Shown: in pieces, positions 28,246 to 36,633 of the stretch
Layout: each line of letters begins with the position of its first letter
Numbering within the stretch: the first letter of the stretch is position 1
NCBI GenBank assembly: GCA_017547145.1
Contig: JAFYQJ010000005.1
Location: 62,001-126,000 of the forward strand
DNA: 64,000 nt
Origin: Paludibacteraceae bacterium
GTDB taxonomy: Bacteria > Bacteroidota > Bacteroidia > Bacteroidales > Paludibacteraceae
Reading direction: 5' to 3'
The notes under the pieces: model-generated
Databases searched by the model: none
What the model was told of the DNA's origin: nothing
Seen by the model: the letters and a program-made list of their open reading frames with translations, nothing else
Position numbers and translations under genes: made by a program

Positions 28246-29445
28246 TTACTTTTTATTACGATTTTGAACGTTGTGATAAATCTTCATCTGATTGCCAAGA
28301 ATTTTTGTAAATCCTTTTACATCATCAGAAGTCCACGCTTTATTTACTTCTCCGTATTCACCAAAATCGGTTTTCATCAAATCGAAATCACTCTCAACTC
28401 CAACCAACGTATAGCTATAAGGACGAAGTTTGATTATAACTGTTCCGGTTACATTTTGTTGTGAGTTTTCAAGGAATTTTTCAATATCGCGCATCACTGG
28501 TTCAAGGTATTGCGCCTCATGAAGGAACATTCCGTACCAAGTTCCAAGCTGATCTTTCCAATATTGTTGCCATTTGGTAAGTGTGTGTTTTTCTAGCATT
28601 TTGTGTGCATTGATTATAAGCAAAGCTCCTGCTGCTTCAAAGCCAACACGACCTTTGATACCAATAATTGTGTCGCCAATATGCATGTCGCGTCCAATAC
28701 CAAACGCCGAACCTAGTTCTTCTACTTTGTTTATAGCCGCAATTTTGTCAGAGAATTTTTCTCCATTTACTGCTACAATTTCTCCTTTTTCAAACGAGAT
28801 AGAGATTTCTTCTTCCTCTTGTTTTTTTACTTGTTTTGGATAAGCATTTTCTGGCAGAGTCAAATTCGATTTCAATGTCTCTTTTCCTCCGATAGATGTC
28901 CCCCAAAGTCCAGCATTTATACTATATTCCATTTTTTTGAAATCTGCTTCGAAACCATGCTTTTTCAAATAATCAATTTCGTACTCGCGAGTTAAAACCA
29001 TATCGCGTGTAGGAGTTAGAATCTTGATTTCAGGAGCAAGAATTTCAAACGTCAAGTCAAAACGCACTTGGTCGTTACCTGCACCTGTACTTCCGTGGGC
29101 AACATAGTCGGCACCAATTTCTTTTGCACAATTGATAATTGCCATTGCTTGAAAAATACGCTCCGAACTTACTGAAATTGGGTATGTTCCGTTGCGAAGC
29201 ACATTTCCAAACACCATATATTTAATGCTTTTTTCGTAATACTCATTGGTAACATCAAGCGTATAATGTTTTTTTGCTCCAAGTTGGTATGCTCGTTCTT
29301 CTATTTGTACCAACTCTTCAGCACTAAATCCTCCTGTGTTAGCAATTGCAGTATATACTTCGTAACCTTTGTCTTCCGACAAATATTTTACACAAAACGA
29401 GGTATCCAAACCTCCGCTAAAAGCTAATAATACTTTTTCTTTCAT
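28246..29445 (-). CDS. argG: Argininosuccinate synthase
   Basis: Joins citrulline and aspartate with ATP cleavage in arginine synthesis. The 399-residue protein starts with the PP-loop motif KVLLAFSGGLDTSFCV and has GAKKHYTLDV near residue 54, VAHGSTGAGNDQVRFD near 115, and GIKGRVGFEAAGALL near 257. It is the Bacteroidota subtype. It is the third gene of the argR-GNAT-argG run; argC and argD do not follow, unlike the order I recall from Bacteroides. Instead tRNA-Thr and recO follow. Control by ArgR is likely through the dyads before argR. Confidence 0.96.
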   Translation of the reverse strand: MKEKVLLAFSGGLDTSFCVKYLSEDKGYEVYTAIANTGGFSAEELVQIEERAYQLGAKKHYTLDVTNEYYEKSIKYMVFGNVLRNGTYPISVSSERIFQAMAIINCAKEIGADYVAHGSTGAGNDQVRFDLTFEILAPEIKILTPTRDMVLTREYEIDYLKKHGFEADFKKMEYSINAGLWGTSIGGKETLKSNLTLPENAYPKQVKKQEEEEISISFEKGEIVAVNGEKFSDKIAAINKVEELGSAFGIGRDMHIGDTIIGIKGRVGFEAAGALLIINAHKMLEKHTLTKWQQYWKDQLGTWYGMFLHEAQYLEPVMRDIEKFLENSQQNVTGTVIIKLRPYSYTLVGVESDFDLMKTDFGEYGEVNKAWTSDDVKGFTKILGNQMKIYHNVQNRNKK

Positions 29446-29457
29446 TTATTTTTGTTT

Positions 29458-30045
29458 TTATTCATTTTCTAACTCTTCATTACAACGTTGCAACCATTGG
29501 CATCGCTTATCGTTGGGATCAAACAACATAGCTGTACAGATACAATAACGTCGCCCTGTTCGGTGCAATACATCAGCATTAACACAACCTTCACAACCTT
29601 TCCAAAAATCTTCGTCATCCGTCAAATCAGCAAAGGTTACCGGAATATAACCCAATTCTGTATTTATTTTCATAACCGCTGCACCCGATGTTAAACCAAA
29701 AAGTTTGGCATTAGGGAAACGCTTTCTCGACAAATCAAACGAGAATTTCTTTATACGTTTTGCCAAGCCCATACCCCTAAATTTCGGATTTACAATCAAA
29801 CCCGAATTAGCAACGTATTTTTTTTCACCCCAACTTTCTATATAGCAAAATCCTGCAAACTCATCATCACACAAGGCTATAATAGCTTTGCCTTCTTTCA
29901 TTTTTTGCAATACATATTCGTGCGTACGTTTAGCAATACCCGTACCACGCACTTTCGAAGAATCTTCTATAGTTTTTAATATACTGTCGATATATTTCTC
30001 GTGGCTCAAATCAGCCACCAATATCTCTATTTGTGAATCTTCCAT
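29458..30045 (-). CDS. GNAT acyltransferase of the arginine operon (probable N-succinylglutamate synthase)
   Basis: GNAT-fold acyltransferase of 195 residues. The acetyl/acyl-CoA loop is NPKFRGMGLAKRI near residue 86. A cysteine-rich C-terminal extension (GCEGC, CICTA) could bind metal. It lies between argR and argG, 2 and 12 bases from each. In Bacteroides the gene at this position has been reported by fitness data to be the N-succinylglutamate synthase that starts their succinylated arginine pathway; I rely on memory of that work. By position and fold I infer the same role here, replacing ArgA/ArgJ. An ordinary acetyltransferase cannot be excluded. Confidence 0.7.
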   Translation of the reverse strand: MEDSQIEILVADLSHEKYIDSILKTIEDSSKVRGTGIAKRTHEYVLQKMKEGKAIIALCDDEFAGFCYIESWGEKKYVANSGLIVNPKFRGMGLAKRIKKFSFDLSRKRFPNAKLFGLTSGAAVMKINTELGYIPVTFADLTDDEDFWKGCEGCVNADVLHRTGRRYCICTAMLFDPNDKRCQWLQRCNEELENE

Positions 30046-30047
30046 TT

Positions 30048-30521
30048 CTACAACGAATAAACCAAGTCAGAAATCAAACTCCCTAATTTTTGAGCAAACA
30101 CCTCACGCTCAACACCCTCTCCCATAACTATCATCACAGTATCATCACCAGCTATTGTACCTAACACACCAAAGTCATCTTCACATGCATCAATATTTGC
30201 CGCAATTACACTTGCATACCCCGGCTTTGTATGTAACACTGCTATATTTTGAGAAAAAACGAGAGAAACACTTCCGTCTATATGAACTGTTTGATTTTTA
30301 GCAACCTTAACATCTAAATTTCGATGCAAGCGATAACAATATCGTCCTTCACTATTAGGCATTTTCGCTATTTTCAACTCTTTTAAGTCACGCGAAAGTG
30401 TAGCTTGCGTTGCTACAAAACCATTTTCAAGCAACAAATTCAACAAATCCTCTTGTAGTTCTATTTCGTGTGAGGCTACCATTTGTTTTATAAAATCAAG
30501 CCTCAATAATTTTTTTTTCAC
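30048..30521 (-). CDS. argR: Arginine repressor ArgR
   Basis: Arginine-responsive repressor of 157 residues. It has an N-terminal winged helix (residues 1-70, VATQATLSRDLKELK as recognition region) and a C-terminal hexamerisation and arginine-binding domain with GTIAGDDTVMIVM near residue 124. The start is a GTG. Two ARG-box-like dyads flank its promoter, so it probably represses itself together with the GNAT and argG genes downstream. Confidence 0.93.
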   Translation of the reverse strand: MKKKLLRLDFIKQMVASHEIELQEDLLNLLLENGFVATQATLSRDLKELKIAKMPNSEGRYCYRLHRNLDVKVAKNQTVHIDGSVSLVFSQNIAVLHTKPGYASVIAANIDACEDDFGVLGTIAGDDTVMIVMGEGVEREVFAQKLGSLISDLVYSL

Positions 30522-30526
30522 TTTTT

Positions 30527-30582
30527 TGAATATTTATCAATAAACAGCTGCAAAAATAGTCATTTTTTTGAATATTATTTCA
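30527..30582 (-). promoter_or_regulatory. argR promoter with two ARG-box-like dyads
   Basis: On the minus strand a TATTTTTG -7 box lies at 30558-30551, with TTTG 22 bases upstream. TGAATATTATTTCA (30569-30582) and TGAATATTTATCAA (30527-30540), both written on the plus strand, resemble the ArgR box TGAATwwwwATTCA with one or two mismatches. One lies in the spacer and one just after the predicted start site, the layout expected for autorepression. Confidence 0.6.
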
Positions 30583-30603
30583 AAAACAACAAATCTTTTC
30601 AAC

Positions 30604-30630
30604 AAAAAAGTCCCTTATAAAAAAAGGGAC
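30604..30630 (-). terminator. Rho-independent terminator after the module-4 lipoprotein
   Basis: Arms GTCCCTT/AAGGGAC with a seven-base loop, then six T on the minus strand. It closes the transcript of the lipoprotein gene before the argR promoter. Confidence 0.9.
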
Positions 30631-30658
30631 TCTACATAAATGATTATAAAAATTCAAG

Positions 30659-31087
30659 TTATTGTCTTTCAAAAGTAAGAATATGCGATATGCCTGCAGT
30701 ATACTCAAGTACTAATACTTTTTCTGTAAAAGATTTAACTAAGTAAACCATAGATTCTTCTCCTTCTGCAGAAAATATCAAATTTTTATTAACGGAACTA
30801 TACGCCCATTGATTATAAATAGGCATTAAATCTTCCCATTCTTCCGTAGGCATATACATTGTTCCATCTTCAAAAAAAGATATTTTTTTACCTAAAGTAT
30901 AAGACATATCCGTTCCATCACTACAAACCCAATTTGTTAAAATCCAGCTCCCTTGTAAATTTTCAGAATTAACAGAGAGTTCTTTATTTGTTGGATCATC
31001 AGGTTCGTTGCCATTCTTGTTATCACAACTAAATATTATCATACTTACTACTAATATTATTGCTAAAGTTTTAAATATATTTTTCAT
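30659..31087 (-). CDS. Small lipocalin-like lipoprotein
   Basis: Lipoprotein of 142 residues: signal peptide ending IFSCDN, a hydrophilic linker, then a beta-rich body starting LQGSWILTNWVCSDG and ending SHILTFERQ. The GSW motif and the succession of strands resemble the lipocalin-like small lipoproteins common in Bacteroidota; the ligand is unknown. It is a single gene enclosed by RNA4 upstream and a terminator downstream, and lies between core genes (NSS transporter and argR). It is therefore best seen as the cargo of module 4. Confidence 0.7.
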   Translation of the reverse strand: MKNIFKTLAIILVVSMIIFSCDNKNGNEPDDPTNKELSVNSENLQGSWILTNWVCSDGTDMSYTLGKKISFFEDGTMYMPTEEWEDLMPIYNQWAYSSVNKNLIFSAEGEESMVYLVKSFTEKVLVLEYTAGISHILTFERQ

Positions 31088-31435
31088 TTTTTATAAATAT
31101 TAAATTTTATTCTTACTCACTTTTTAATCGGCTTTTCAGAATTCTCCGTTGTGCCATTTCCTTGAAAAAATACACAAATAAAAAAAGCGAGGCACTTCAC
31201 CGCTTCATTTGAGTTTTCGAGGATTTCTGGACAACCTATTCTACCTAAATTAACGACAAAAGCCCACGCTAAACACGTGGATATTAACATTGCTTTCATC
31301 TTGGTAGAATCTTCAAAAGTGTCCAGTTTTCGAAAACTCAAGATTAGCTATAACGCAATTTCCAATATTTTCAAGATTTGTGTATCAAAATCACACGATT
31401 TATATCATAGGCAAAACATTTTTATTAGTTATAAC
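31088..31435. other. Intergenic region carrying RNA4
   Basis: This 348-base region contains the rod-shaped RNA4 at about 31180-31345 and an AT-rich stretch at 31346-31435 with no recognised site. A 74-codon frame on the minus strand coincides with the two arms of the rod and is not supported as a gene. Confidence 0.7.
31180..31345 (-). ncRNA. Structured RNA4: rod-shaped RNA
   Basis: Nested perfect arms on the plus-strand coordinates: TTGAGTTTTCGA (31209-31220) with TCGAAAACTCAA (31330-31341); CTGGACA (31227-31233) with TGTCCAG (31320-31326); ATTCTACC (31238-31245) with GGTAGAAT (31303-31310); and an apical CCACG/CGTGG pair at 31264-31280. On the minus strand AGCGGTGAAGTGCCTCGCT is followed by seven T (31186-31180). 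The apical AGCGTGG can pair with CCTCGCT before that run with one mismatch, like RNA3. It shares CGTGGGCTT with the apex of RNA1. Upstream stands GCGTTATAGCTAATCTT, a looser version of the motif of the other RNAs. Confidence 0.6.
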
Positions 31436-32788
31436 TTATTTATTTAATCCTAATTCATTTATAAAAATCAACGCTATTGCAATAGGTACTATATAACGCA
31501 ACAAAAAGAAATAGATATTAAAAAGTGGCACAGCCAATTTTCCTCCATTACTCAACTCGTCAAACGTATCTTTTCGCTTATAAAACCAACCTATAAATAT
31601 TGAGATTAGAAGCCCACCTGTCGGTAATAATATTTTAGAAGAAAAATAATCAAAAAAGTCAAACAAAGACATTCCAAACAATTGCAAATTGCTCCACACT
31701 CCTAACGAAAGCGAACTCAACCCACTCGAAATTATCAAAACACCAACCGACAATAGAATCACTGTCTTGCGTTTCAATTTAAACTCTTCGGTAACATAAG
31801 CTGTTATCACTTCAAGTAAAGATATGGTAGAAGTCAATGCAGCTACTGCCAAAAGCAAAAAGAACAAAATAGCCCAAAAATATCCTCCTGGTATTTGCGT
31901 AAAAACATTTGGAAGCGTTATAAATACAAGTTCAGGGCCTTTTGACGGATCTATTCCCAAAGAAAATACAGCAGGGAATATAGCCACCGAAGCCAATACA
32001 GACACCAACGTATCTAAAGTTGTAATCTCAAAAGCGGTATGCACTAAATTATTTTTTTTACTCACATAGGAAGCATACGTTATCAAGCAGCTCATACCTA
32101 CACTCAACGAGAAAAATGCTTGCCCCAATGCACTCAATACAACCGTAGATGTTATTTTCGAAAAATCAGGTTTAAACAAAAATTTCACACCCTCTTCAGC
32201 TCTAGGCAAAGTAAGCGATCGAAAGCATAAAATTAGAATGATAACAAAAAGCAATGGCATTAAAATTTTTGAAATCTTTTCAATACCTTTTTGTACGCCA
32301 GCAAGTACTACAAAAGCAGTGATAAAAACAAAAACTATAGTCCAAAACAATGGTCGAACCGCTTCTGTCGTAAAATCGGTAAATACCTGCGACAAATCGC
32401 TAGGAGCTTTACCTACAAAATTATTAGCAACTGCCTGAAAAACATACTCTAAACTCCATCCTGCAACAACAAAATAAAAACTCAAAATAATGAATGCAGT
32501 AATCACACCTAAAAGTCCTACCAAATGCCAACGACTATTAGGCCTCAACACACGAAAAGCTCCCGACGCATTTGCTTGCGAACGACGACCAATAACCAAT
32601 TCCGAAAGCATAACTGGCATTCCAAGTACAAAAACAAAAAGCAAATAAATCAACAAGAATGCAAAACCGCCATTTGAACCAAGTTCGTAGGGGAAACGCC
32701 ATATATTCCCCAAACCTACAGCCGAGCCAGCTGCAGCAGCAACCACAGCAAATTTACTCGAAAATTGAGCTCTATTCTTATTCTCCAT
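31436..32788 (-). CDS. Sodium-dependent transporter of the NSS (LeuT) family
   Basis: Sodium-coupled symporter for amino acids or related small molecules. The 450-residue protein has about 11 to 12 hydrophobic segments. TM1 carries GSAVGLGNIWRFPYELGSNG, which holds the unwound substrate and Na+ site; the family segment LVIGRRSQANASGAF follows near residue 65. The ATG at 32788 is preferred over the upstream TTG and overlaps the end of the preceding gene by 11 bases, so the two are probably coupled. Substrate unknown. Confidence 0.92.
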   Translation of the reverse strand: MENKNRAQFSSKFAVVAAAAGSAVGLGNIWRFPYELGSNGGFAFLLIYLLFVFVLGMPVMLSELVIGRRSQANASGAFRVLRPNSRWHLVGLLGVITAFIILSFYFVVAGWSLEYVFQAVANNFVGKAPSDLSQVFTDFTTEAVRPLFWTIVFVFITAFVVLAGVQKGIEKISKILMPLLFVIILILCFRSLTLPRAEEGVKFLFKPDFSKITSTVVLSALGQAFFSLSVGMSCLITYASYVSKKNNLVHTAFEITTLDTLVSVLASVAIFPAVFSLGIDPSKGPELVFITLPNVFTQIPGGYFWAILFFLLLAVAALTSTISLLEVITAYVTEEFKLKRKTVILLSVGVLIISSGLSSLSLGVWSNLQLFGMSLFDFFDYFSSKILLPTGGLLISIFIGWFYKRKDTFDELSNGGKLAVPLFNIYFFLLRYIVPIAIALIFINELGLNK

Positions 32789-33491
32789 CTTCAACTAAAA
32801 TTTGCTCCCCTTTCCGATAATAATAAACGACACCAAAACGCTGACATGCTTTTAAGCGTTTGTATGCAGAAGATTCTGAAGCAAACGAAGCCTCTACTTG
32901 ATTCCATATTTCAAGAATAATTTTATCAACTTCGGCACGCATCGATGCCACATGATCCTGATTTCGTGAGGTGCTCTCTTGAAATAATTTCTGACTATTT
33001 TTGTATTCCTTAAAAATATCGTAATGAACCTTTACTTTTACGATTGTAGGATTATAAACTGGAATACCACCATTACGCGTGCGTTCGTTCTCTCCGTCGA
33101 TAATATTTTTACCCCACTCCATCAACGCAGCCTCCGATGTCAAATCGGGAACGGTATAATCATTAGGATCCAACTTATAAAAACGTTTGTTTTCTACCTT
33201 TATTTCTCCACGAATTACCGCTAAATTTAGCACCTGAATAAAATGCGATATATACAAACGCACATTTTTTATTATCTGCTGATATTTTTTATTGGCAGAA
33301 ACTTGGCTCTCAAACGTCTGATTGTATTGCAACACCGTATTCTCAAATACGCCATAAATTGTTTTTGCTTCGTGCAACAATTTATAAGAAATAGGAGCTG
33401 CGTTAAGTTCCTGTTTTTCAGACTCCTCAACGGCCATCTTCAAAGCTTTCAAACGAGCTTTATCTGTATTTGGTAAACGACGATAAGGCAT
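32778..33491 (-). CDS. Conserved Bacteroidota hypothetical protein
   Basis: Soluble, mostly helical protein of 237 residues without signal peptide or membrane segments. The start was set at MPYRRLPNTDKARLKALK, an opening I recognise from conserved Bacteroidota hypotheticals; an upstream start in frame adds eleven unlikely residues. Central residues 60-110 look like amphipathic helices. The C-terminal end (QRFGVVYYYRKGEQILVEDGE) is beta-rich. It overlaps the NSS transporter gene, is 45 bases from the polyprenyl synthetase gene, and may regulate or accompany either. Function unknown. Confidence 0.7.
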   Translation of the reverse strand: MPYRRLPNTDKARLKALKMAVEESEKQELNAAPISYKLLHEAKTIYGVFENTVLQYNQTFESQVSANKKYQQIIKNVRLYISHFIQVLNLAVIRGEIKVENKRFYKLDPNDYTVPDLTSEAALMEWGKNIIDGENERTRNGGIPVYNPTIVKVKVHYDIFKEYKNSQKLFQESTSRNQDHVASMRAEVDKIILEIWNQVEASFASESSAYKRLKACQRFGVVYYYRKGEQILVEDGE

Positions 33492-33536
33492 ATTTCTTAA
33501 ATCAATGCGAACAAAGGTATACAAAAATATTGTATT

Positions 33537-34505
33537 TTACTCTTCGCGGTGCATTAATTTAACCATCAATTTTTTAAGTGGTTGCAATTTTTCAACAGAG
33601 ACACTCAAATTTTCAAGATTTTCTACTGCTTTCTTATGATAAAAATCAATACGTTCTCTACAAATTTCATCAATATGTAGCTGCGTATAAAGTTGTGTTA
33701 TAGCTTTAATTTTTTCAGCACTTGGTTTGCTTTCTATCCATTTGTTAAGCAACAAAGCATCCTCTCCTTTTGCAACTTCTATTGCAGAAAGCATCATATA
33801 AGTTTTTTTATTGCAAAGTATATCGCCTCCAATGGCTTTACCAAATGTTTTTTCGTTACCATAAACATCAAGATAATCGTCTTGTAACTGAAATGCCAAA
33901 CCTAAATTTATACCAAATTCGTACAGCAATTCGCAATCGGAAGTAGATGCACCAGCTATCAACGCTCCTATTTTCAAAGACGAAGCCAACAAAACTGCCG
34001 TCTTCAAACGAATCATTTCTATATAATCACTTTTTGAAACTGATTGTTGTTGCTCAAAATTCATATCCTTTTGCTGACCTTCACAAATTTCTATTGCCAT
34101 TTGAGTAAAAATATCAAGCACTTGCTTCAAATTCTTTTCAGGAACGCCCGCCAACAAGCGATAAGCTTCTATTGACATAACATCGCCCGAAAGTATTGCT
34201 GTATTTTCGCTCCACTTTTCGTGCACAGTAGCACGACCACGACGCAAAGGAGCTTTATCCATCACATCATCGTGCAAAAGTGTAAAATTATGGAACACCT
34301 CCAAAGCCAAAGCCGCTGGTATAACTTCCTGCAAATCGGCATTATACATATCTGCTGCCATCAACGAAAGTGCCGGACGCACACGTTTACCGCCCAATGC
34401 TAACGTATAATCGATAGGTTCGTACAACTCACGTGGAGTTCGATTCCAATCTAATGACTCAACTGCTTGAGCTACTATTTGCAAAATTTCCGACAAGGTT
34501 TTCAT
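33537..34505 (-). CDS. Polyprenyl synthetase family protein
   Basis: Trans-prenyltransferase of 322 residues that elongates isoprenoid diphosphates for quinone side chains or carriers. It has both aspartate-rich motifs, LLHDDVMD near residue 77 and QLQDDYLDVYGN near 207, plus GGKRVRPALSLM near residue 33 for IPP binding. Its start overlaps the ddl stop by ATGA. Product chain length cannot be fixed by inspection; octaprenyl or farnesyl-type products are possible. Confidence 0.92.
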   Translation of the reverse strand: MKTLSEILQIVAQAVESLDWNRTPRELYEPIDYTLALGGKRVRPALSLMAADMYNADLQEVIPAALALEVFHNFTLLHDDVMDKAPLRRGRATVHEKWSENTAILSGDVMSIEAYRLLAGVPEKNLKQVLDIFTQMAIEICEGQQKDMNFEQQQSVSKSDYIEMIRLKTAVLLASSLKIGALIAGASTSDCELLYEFGINLGLAFQLQDDYLDVYGNEKTFGKAIGGDILCNKKTYMMLSAIEVAKGEDALLLNKWIESKPSAEKIKAITQLYTQLHIDEICRERIDFYHKKAVENLENLSVSVEKLQPLKKLMVKLMHREE

Positions 34506-35479
34506 CGCAATTCATTTTCGATAATATCACTCATCACATCACTAATGTCGAGACCTGCGGCACGAACTTGTTGAGGGATAAAACTTGTTACCGTCATTCC
34601 CGGCGTAGTGTTTACCTCCAAAAGATTTATTTTTCCTGACGATTCTACAATATAATCTACACGAATTATACCTTTTGCGTTAAGAGCAGAATAAATTTTG
34701 CGAGTTTGATTTTGAATATTTTTCGTCCATTCGTCAGGCAAACGAGCTGGTGTTATTTCTTCTACTTGACCATTGTATTTCGCATCATAGTCGAAAAATT
34801 CATTTGATGTTACTACCTCTGTAATTGGGAAAACCACCTCTTTTTCACGCGTACGATACATTCCGCATGTTACTTCTGTACCAGTCATCAATGCTTCTAC
34901 CATCACTTCATTACCTTCTGCAAACGCTTTTTCTACAGCCAATGGCAACTCGTCCGTTGTTTTCACTTTGGTTACACCAAAACTACTTCCGCCATCGCAT
35001 GGCTTTACAAAACAAGGCAACCCTACTTGTTCTACAATTTTAGCGACATCTACCACATCGCCACGATGCAACCACACCGAATCCGCAACATTTACTCCGA
35101 ACGATTTCAAATATTGATTACAAGGATATTTATCAAAAGTAAGCGAGGCTGCCAACACACCACAGCACGAATAAGGCAAACCAATTAAATCGAAATATCC
35201 TTGCAAAATACCATTCTCGCCCGGAGTACCATGAATCGTAATATATGCGAAGTCAAACTTCACCTTTTCGCCATTCTTCACAAACGAAAAATCGTTTTTG
35301 TCAATTGGGCATTTTTCACCGCTTGGCAACTCCACTTGCCACGTTGTTCCTACGATGGTTACCAAGTATTTTTGATAACGTTCGCTATCAATAAACTCAT
35401 TCAATCCTGCGGCACTACGCAAAGACACTTGCCACTCCGAAGAGTCGCCTCCTGCTACTATTGCTACTATTGGTTTCAT
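34502..35479 (-). CDS. ddl: D-alanine--D-alanine ligase
   Basis: ATP-grasp ligase that makes D-Ala-D-Ala for peptidoglycan. The 325-residue protein shows VAGGDSSEWQVSLRSA at the N-terminus, the HGTPGENGILQGYFDL loop near residue 79, GLPCFVKPCDGGSSFGV near 133, and LLEVNTTPGMT near 288. The last gives the metal-binding Glu/Asn. It begins a run with the prenyl synthetase (4-base overlap). In Bacteroides, rluD usually stands directly upstream as far as I recall; here about 2.4 kb containing module 1 lies between them. Confidence 0.95.
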   Translation of the reverse strand: MKPIVAIVAGGDSSEWQVSLRSAAGLNEFIDSERYQKYLVTIVGTTWQVELPSGEKCPIDKNDFSFVKNGEKVKFDFAYITIHGTPGENGILQGYFDLIGLPYSCCGVLAASLTFDKYPCNQYLKSFGVNVADSVWLHRGDVVDVAKIVEQVGLPCFVKPCDGGSSFGVTKVKTTDELPLAVEKAFAEGNEVMVEALMTGTEVTCGMYRTREKEVVFPITEVVTSNEFFDYDAKYNGQVEEITPARLPDEWTKNIQNQTRKIYSALNAKGIIRVDYIVESSGKINLLEVNTTPGMTVTSFIPQQVRAAGLDISDVMSDIIENELR

Positions 35480-35713
35480 ATCTTGATTCTATAATTTCCG
35501 TTTTTCTCCACAAAATTATAAAATCTTTCGGCTTACCCTACACAAACACTAAAAACAGAGAATAGAATATCGTATGTTCAAAAAAGATGATTAAAAAACA
35601 CCATATATTCGATTTTTTATTATTCTTTCCAAATTATGCAAATCGAATAATTCATTTTGCATAAAATCCTACTCGCTTTATACAAAGCACAAAAAACAAC
35701 AAGAAAAAGAAAC
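35480..35713. other. Intergenic region with overlapping inverted repeats upstream of ddl
   Basis: No gene is visible. ATTCGATTT (near 35607-35615) can pair with AAATCGAAT (near 35640-35648). TTATGCAAA (near 35635-35643) can pair with TTTGCATAA (near 35657-35665). The two helices share bases and exclude each other. A TAATTTTG -7-like box for ddl lies at 35518-35511 on the minus strand. Confidence 0.5.
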
Positions 35714-36151
35714 TCAACTTACCTGATAAGCATTGATAATCTTTAAATACTCTTCATACATTCTTCTCTTTCGCGTTTTCAATTTTCCACTTTTATACCA
35801 CTTTATACTCGGGATAATTGTAGAAAAAAAAACTAAACCTGAGATAATGGTAATGGGATTAGGAATAAAAAAATAAAAAGTAAGTTTTGTTAACTCTCCA
35901 TAATCATAATATAAATATAATAATATTTGACATATATTCCACACTAAATAAACAAAAAAAATAATACCAAACAACATTGAAAATACAACCAAAAATTTCT
36001 TCCAAAAACTACTAGGTGCTTTATACGTCATTAAAATAGGGAAAGCATCATCTTTTGTAGTCTGTAGTAGTTTTTGAATTTCAATAGTCTGCTCTGCCGT
36101 AAATTTTCCAGAATTTTTAATAAGAAAATTAGAAATAAGTTCTTGTTTCAT
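35714..36151 (-). CDS. Membrane protein related to the TM2-domain cluster
   Basis: Protein of 145 residues with a cytoplasmic N-terminal stretch (1-48), two hydrophobic hairpins (about 52-80 and 90-115) and a basic C-terminal tail (KSGKLKTRKRRMYEEY). Its N-terminus (ISNFLIKNSGKFTAEQ, then DDAFPILMTYKAP) resembles that of the TM2 protein at 36982-37341 (IDMFLAQNGDKLPKEK, then FKDPT), implying a shared adaptor module. It is the last gene of the cluster. Function unknown. The opposite-strand reading is not supported. Confidence 0.65.
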   Translation of the reverse strand: MKQELISNFLIKNSGKFTAEQTIEIQKLLQTTKDDAFPILMTYKAPSSFWKKFLVVFSMLFGIIFFVYLVWNICQILLYLYYDYGELTKLTFYFFIPNPITIISGLVFFSTIIPSIKWYKSGKLKTRKRRMYEEYLKIINAYQVS

Positions 36152-36189
36152 AAATTTTGTTTTTTAGTAATTTATAATCCGATTAGGTT

Positions 36190-36633
36190 TTATAACCCTT
36201 TTATGATATTCCAAATCCAATTTGCAAGTAGGATTATTCCTATAATAATTAGGGTTGCGTTAGACCATTTTGTTGTTAGAAACATTTTTAAAGTCTGCTT
36301 ATTTTTATAGCAATCGTAAAAAGTCCAAAAGGGAATAACTGCACAAAACAAGCAGAAAAAACACGACAATGGATTTATATATAAAGCTTGCACTATTTCA
36401 CCTTTTAGCAAAAATTGTGTTGCTCGAATACCTCCACATCCAGGGCATGGAATGCCAGTGATAATTTTAAAGGGACAACCAAATGGGACTGGTATTTGGT
36501 CTATAAATAGGAGCACCAAAAGTACCAATCCCAATGTTGTGATAACCACTAAAAATGACTTATAGCGTTGGGCAAATTTCTGCAAACTTTTTATAATTAT
36601 ATTCAAATGTCCACTTTCGAGCATTGATGACAC
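36190..36633 (-). CDS. DUF2752 family membrane protein
   Basis: Small membrane protein of about 147 residues with the DUF2752 signature: PFGCPFKIITGIPCPGCGG near residue 50, followed by RATQFLLKGEIVQALYINP. The CxxxxxxGxxCPGCG pattern defines the family; its function is unknown. Three hydrophobic segments are visible. The start is uncertain: the GTG at 36633 and the ATG at 36624 both lie inside the preceding gene, an overlap of 65-74 bases. TM2 and DUF2752 proteins are frequent neighbours in Bacteroidota. Confidence 0.8.
   Translation of the reverse strand: MSSMLESGHLNIIIKSLQKFAQRYKSFLVVITTLGLVLLVLLFIDQIPVPFGCPFKIITGIPCPGCGGIRATQFLLKGEIVQALYINPLSCFFCLFCAVIPFWTFYDCYKNKQTLKMFLTTKWSNATLIIIGIILLANWIWNIIKGL

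Noticed and set aside
31117-31341. 74-codon minus-strand reading frame
   Set aside because: Its ends coincide with the arms of the RNA4 inverted repeat, it has no recognisable domain, and the structure explains the sequence better.
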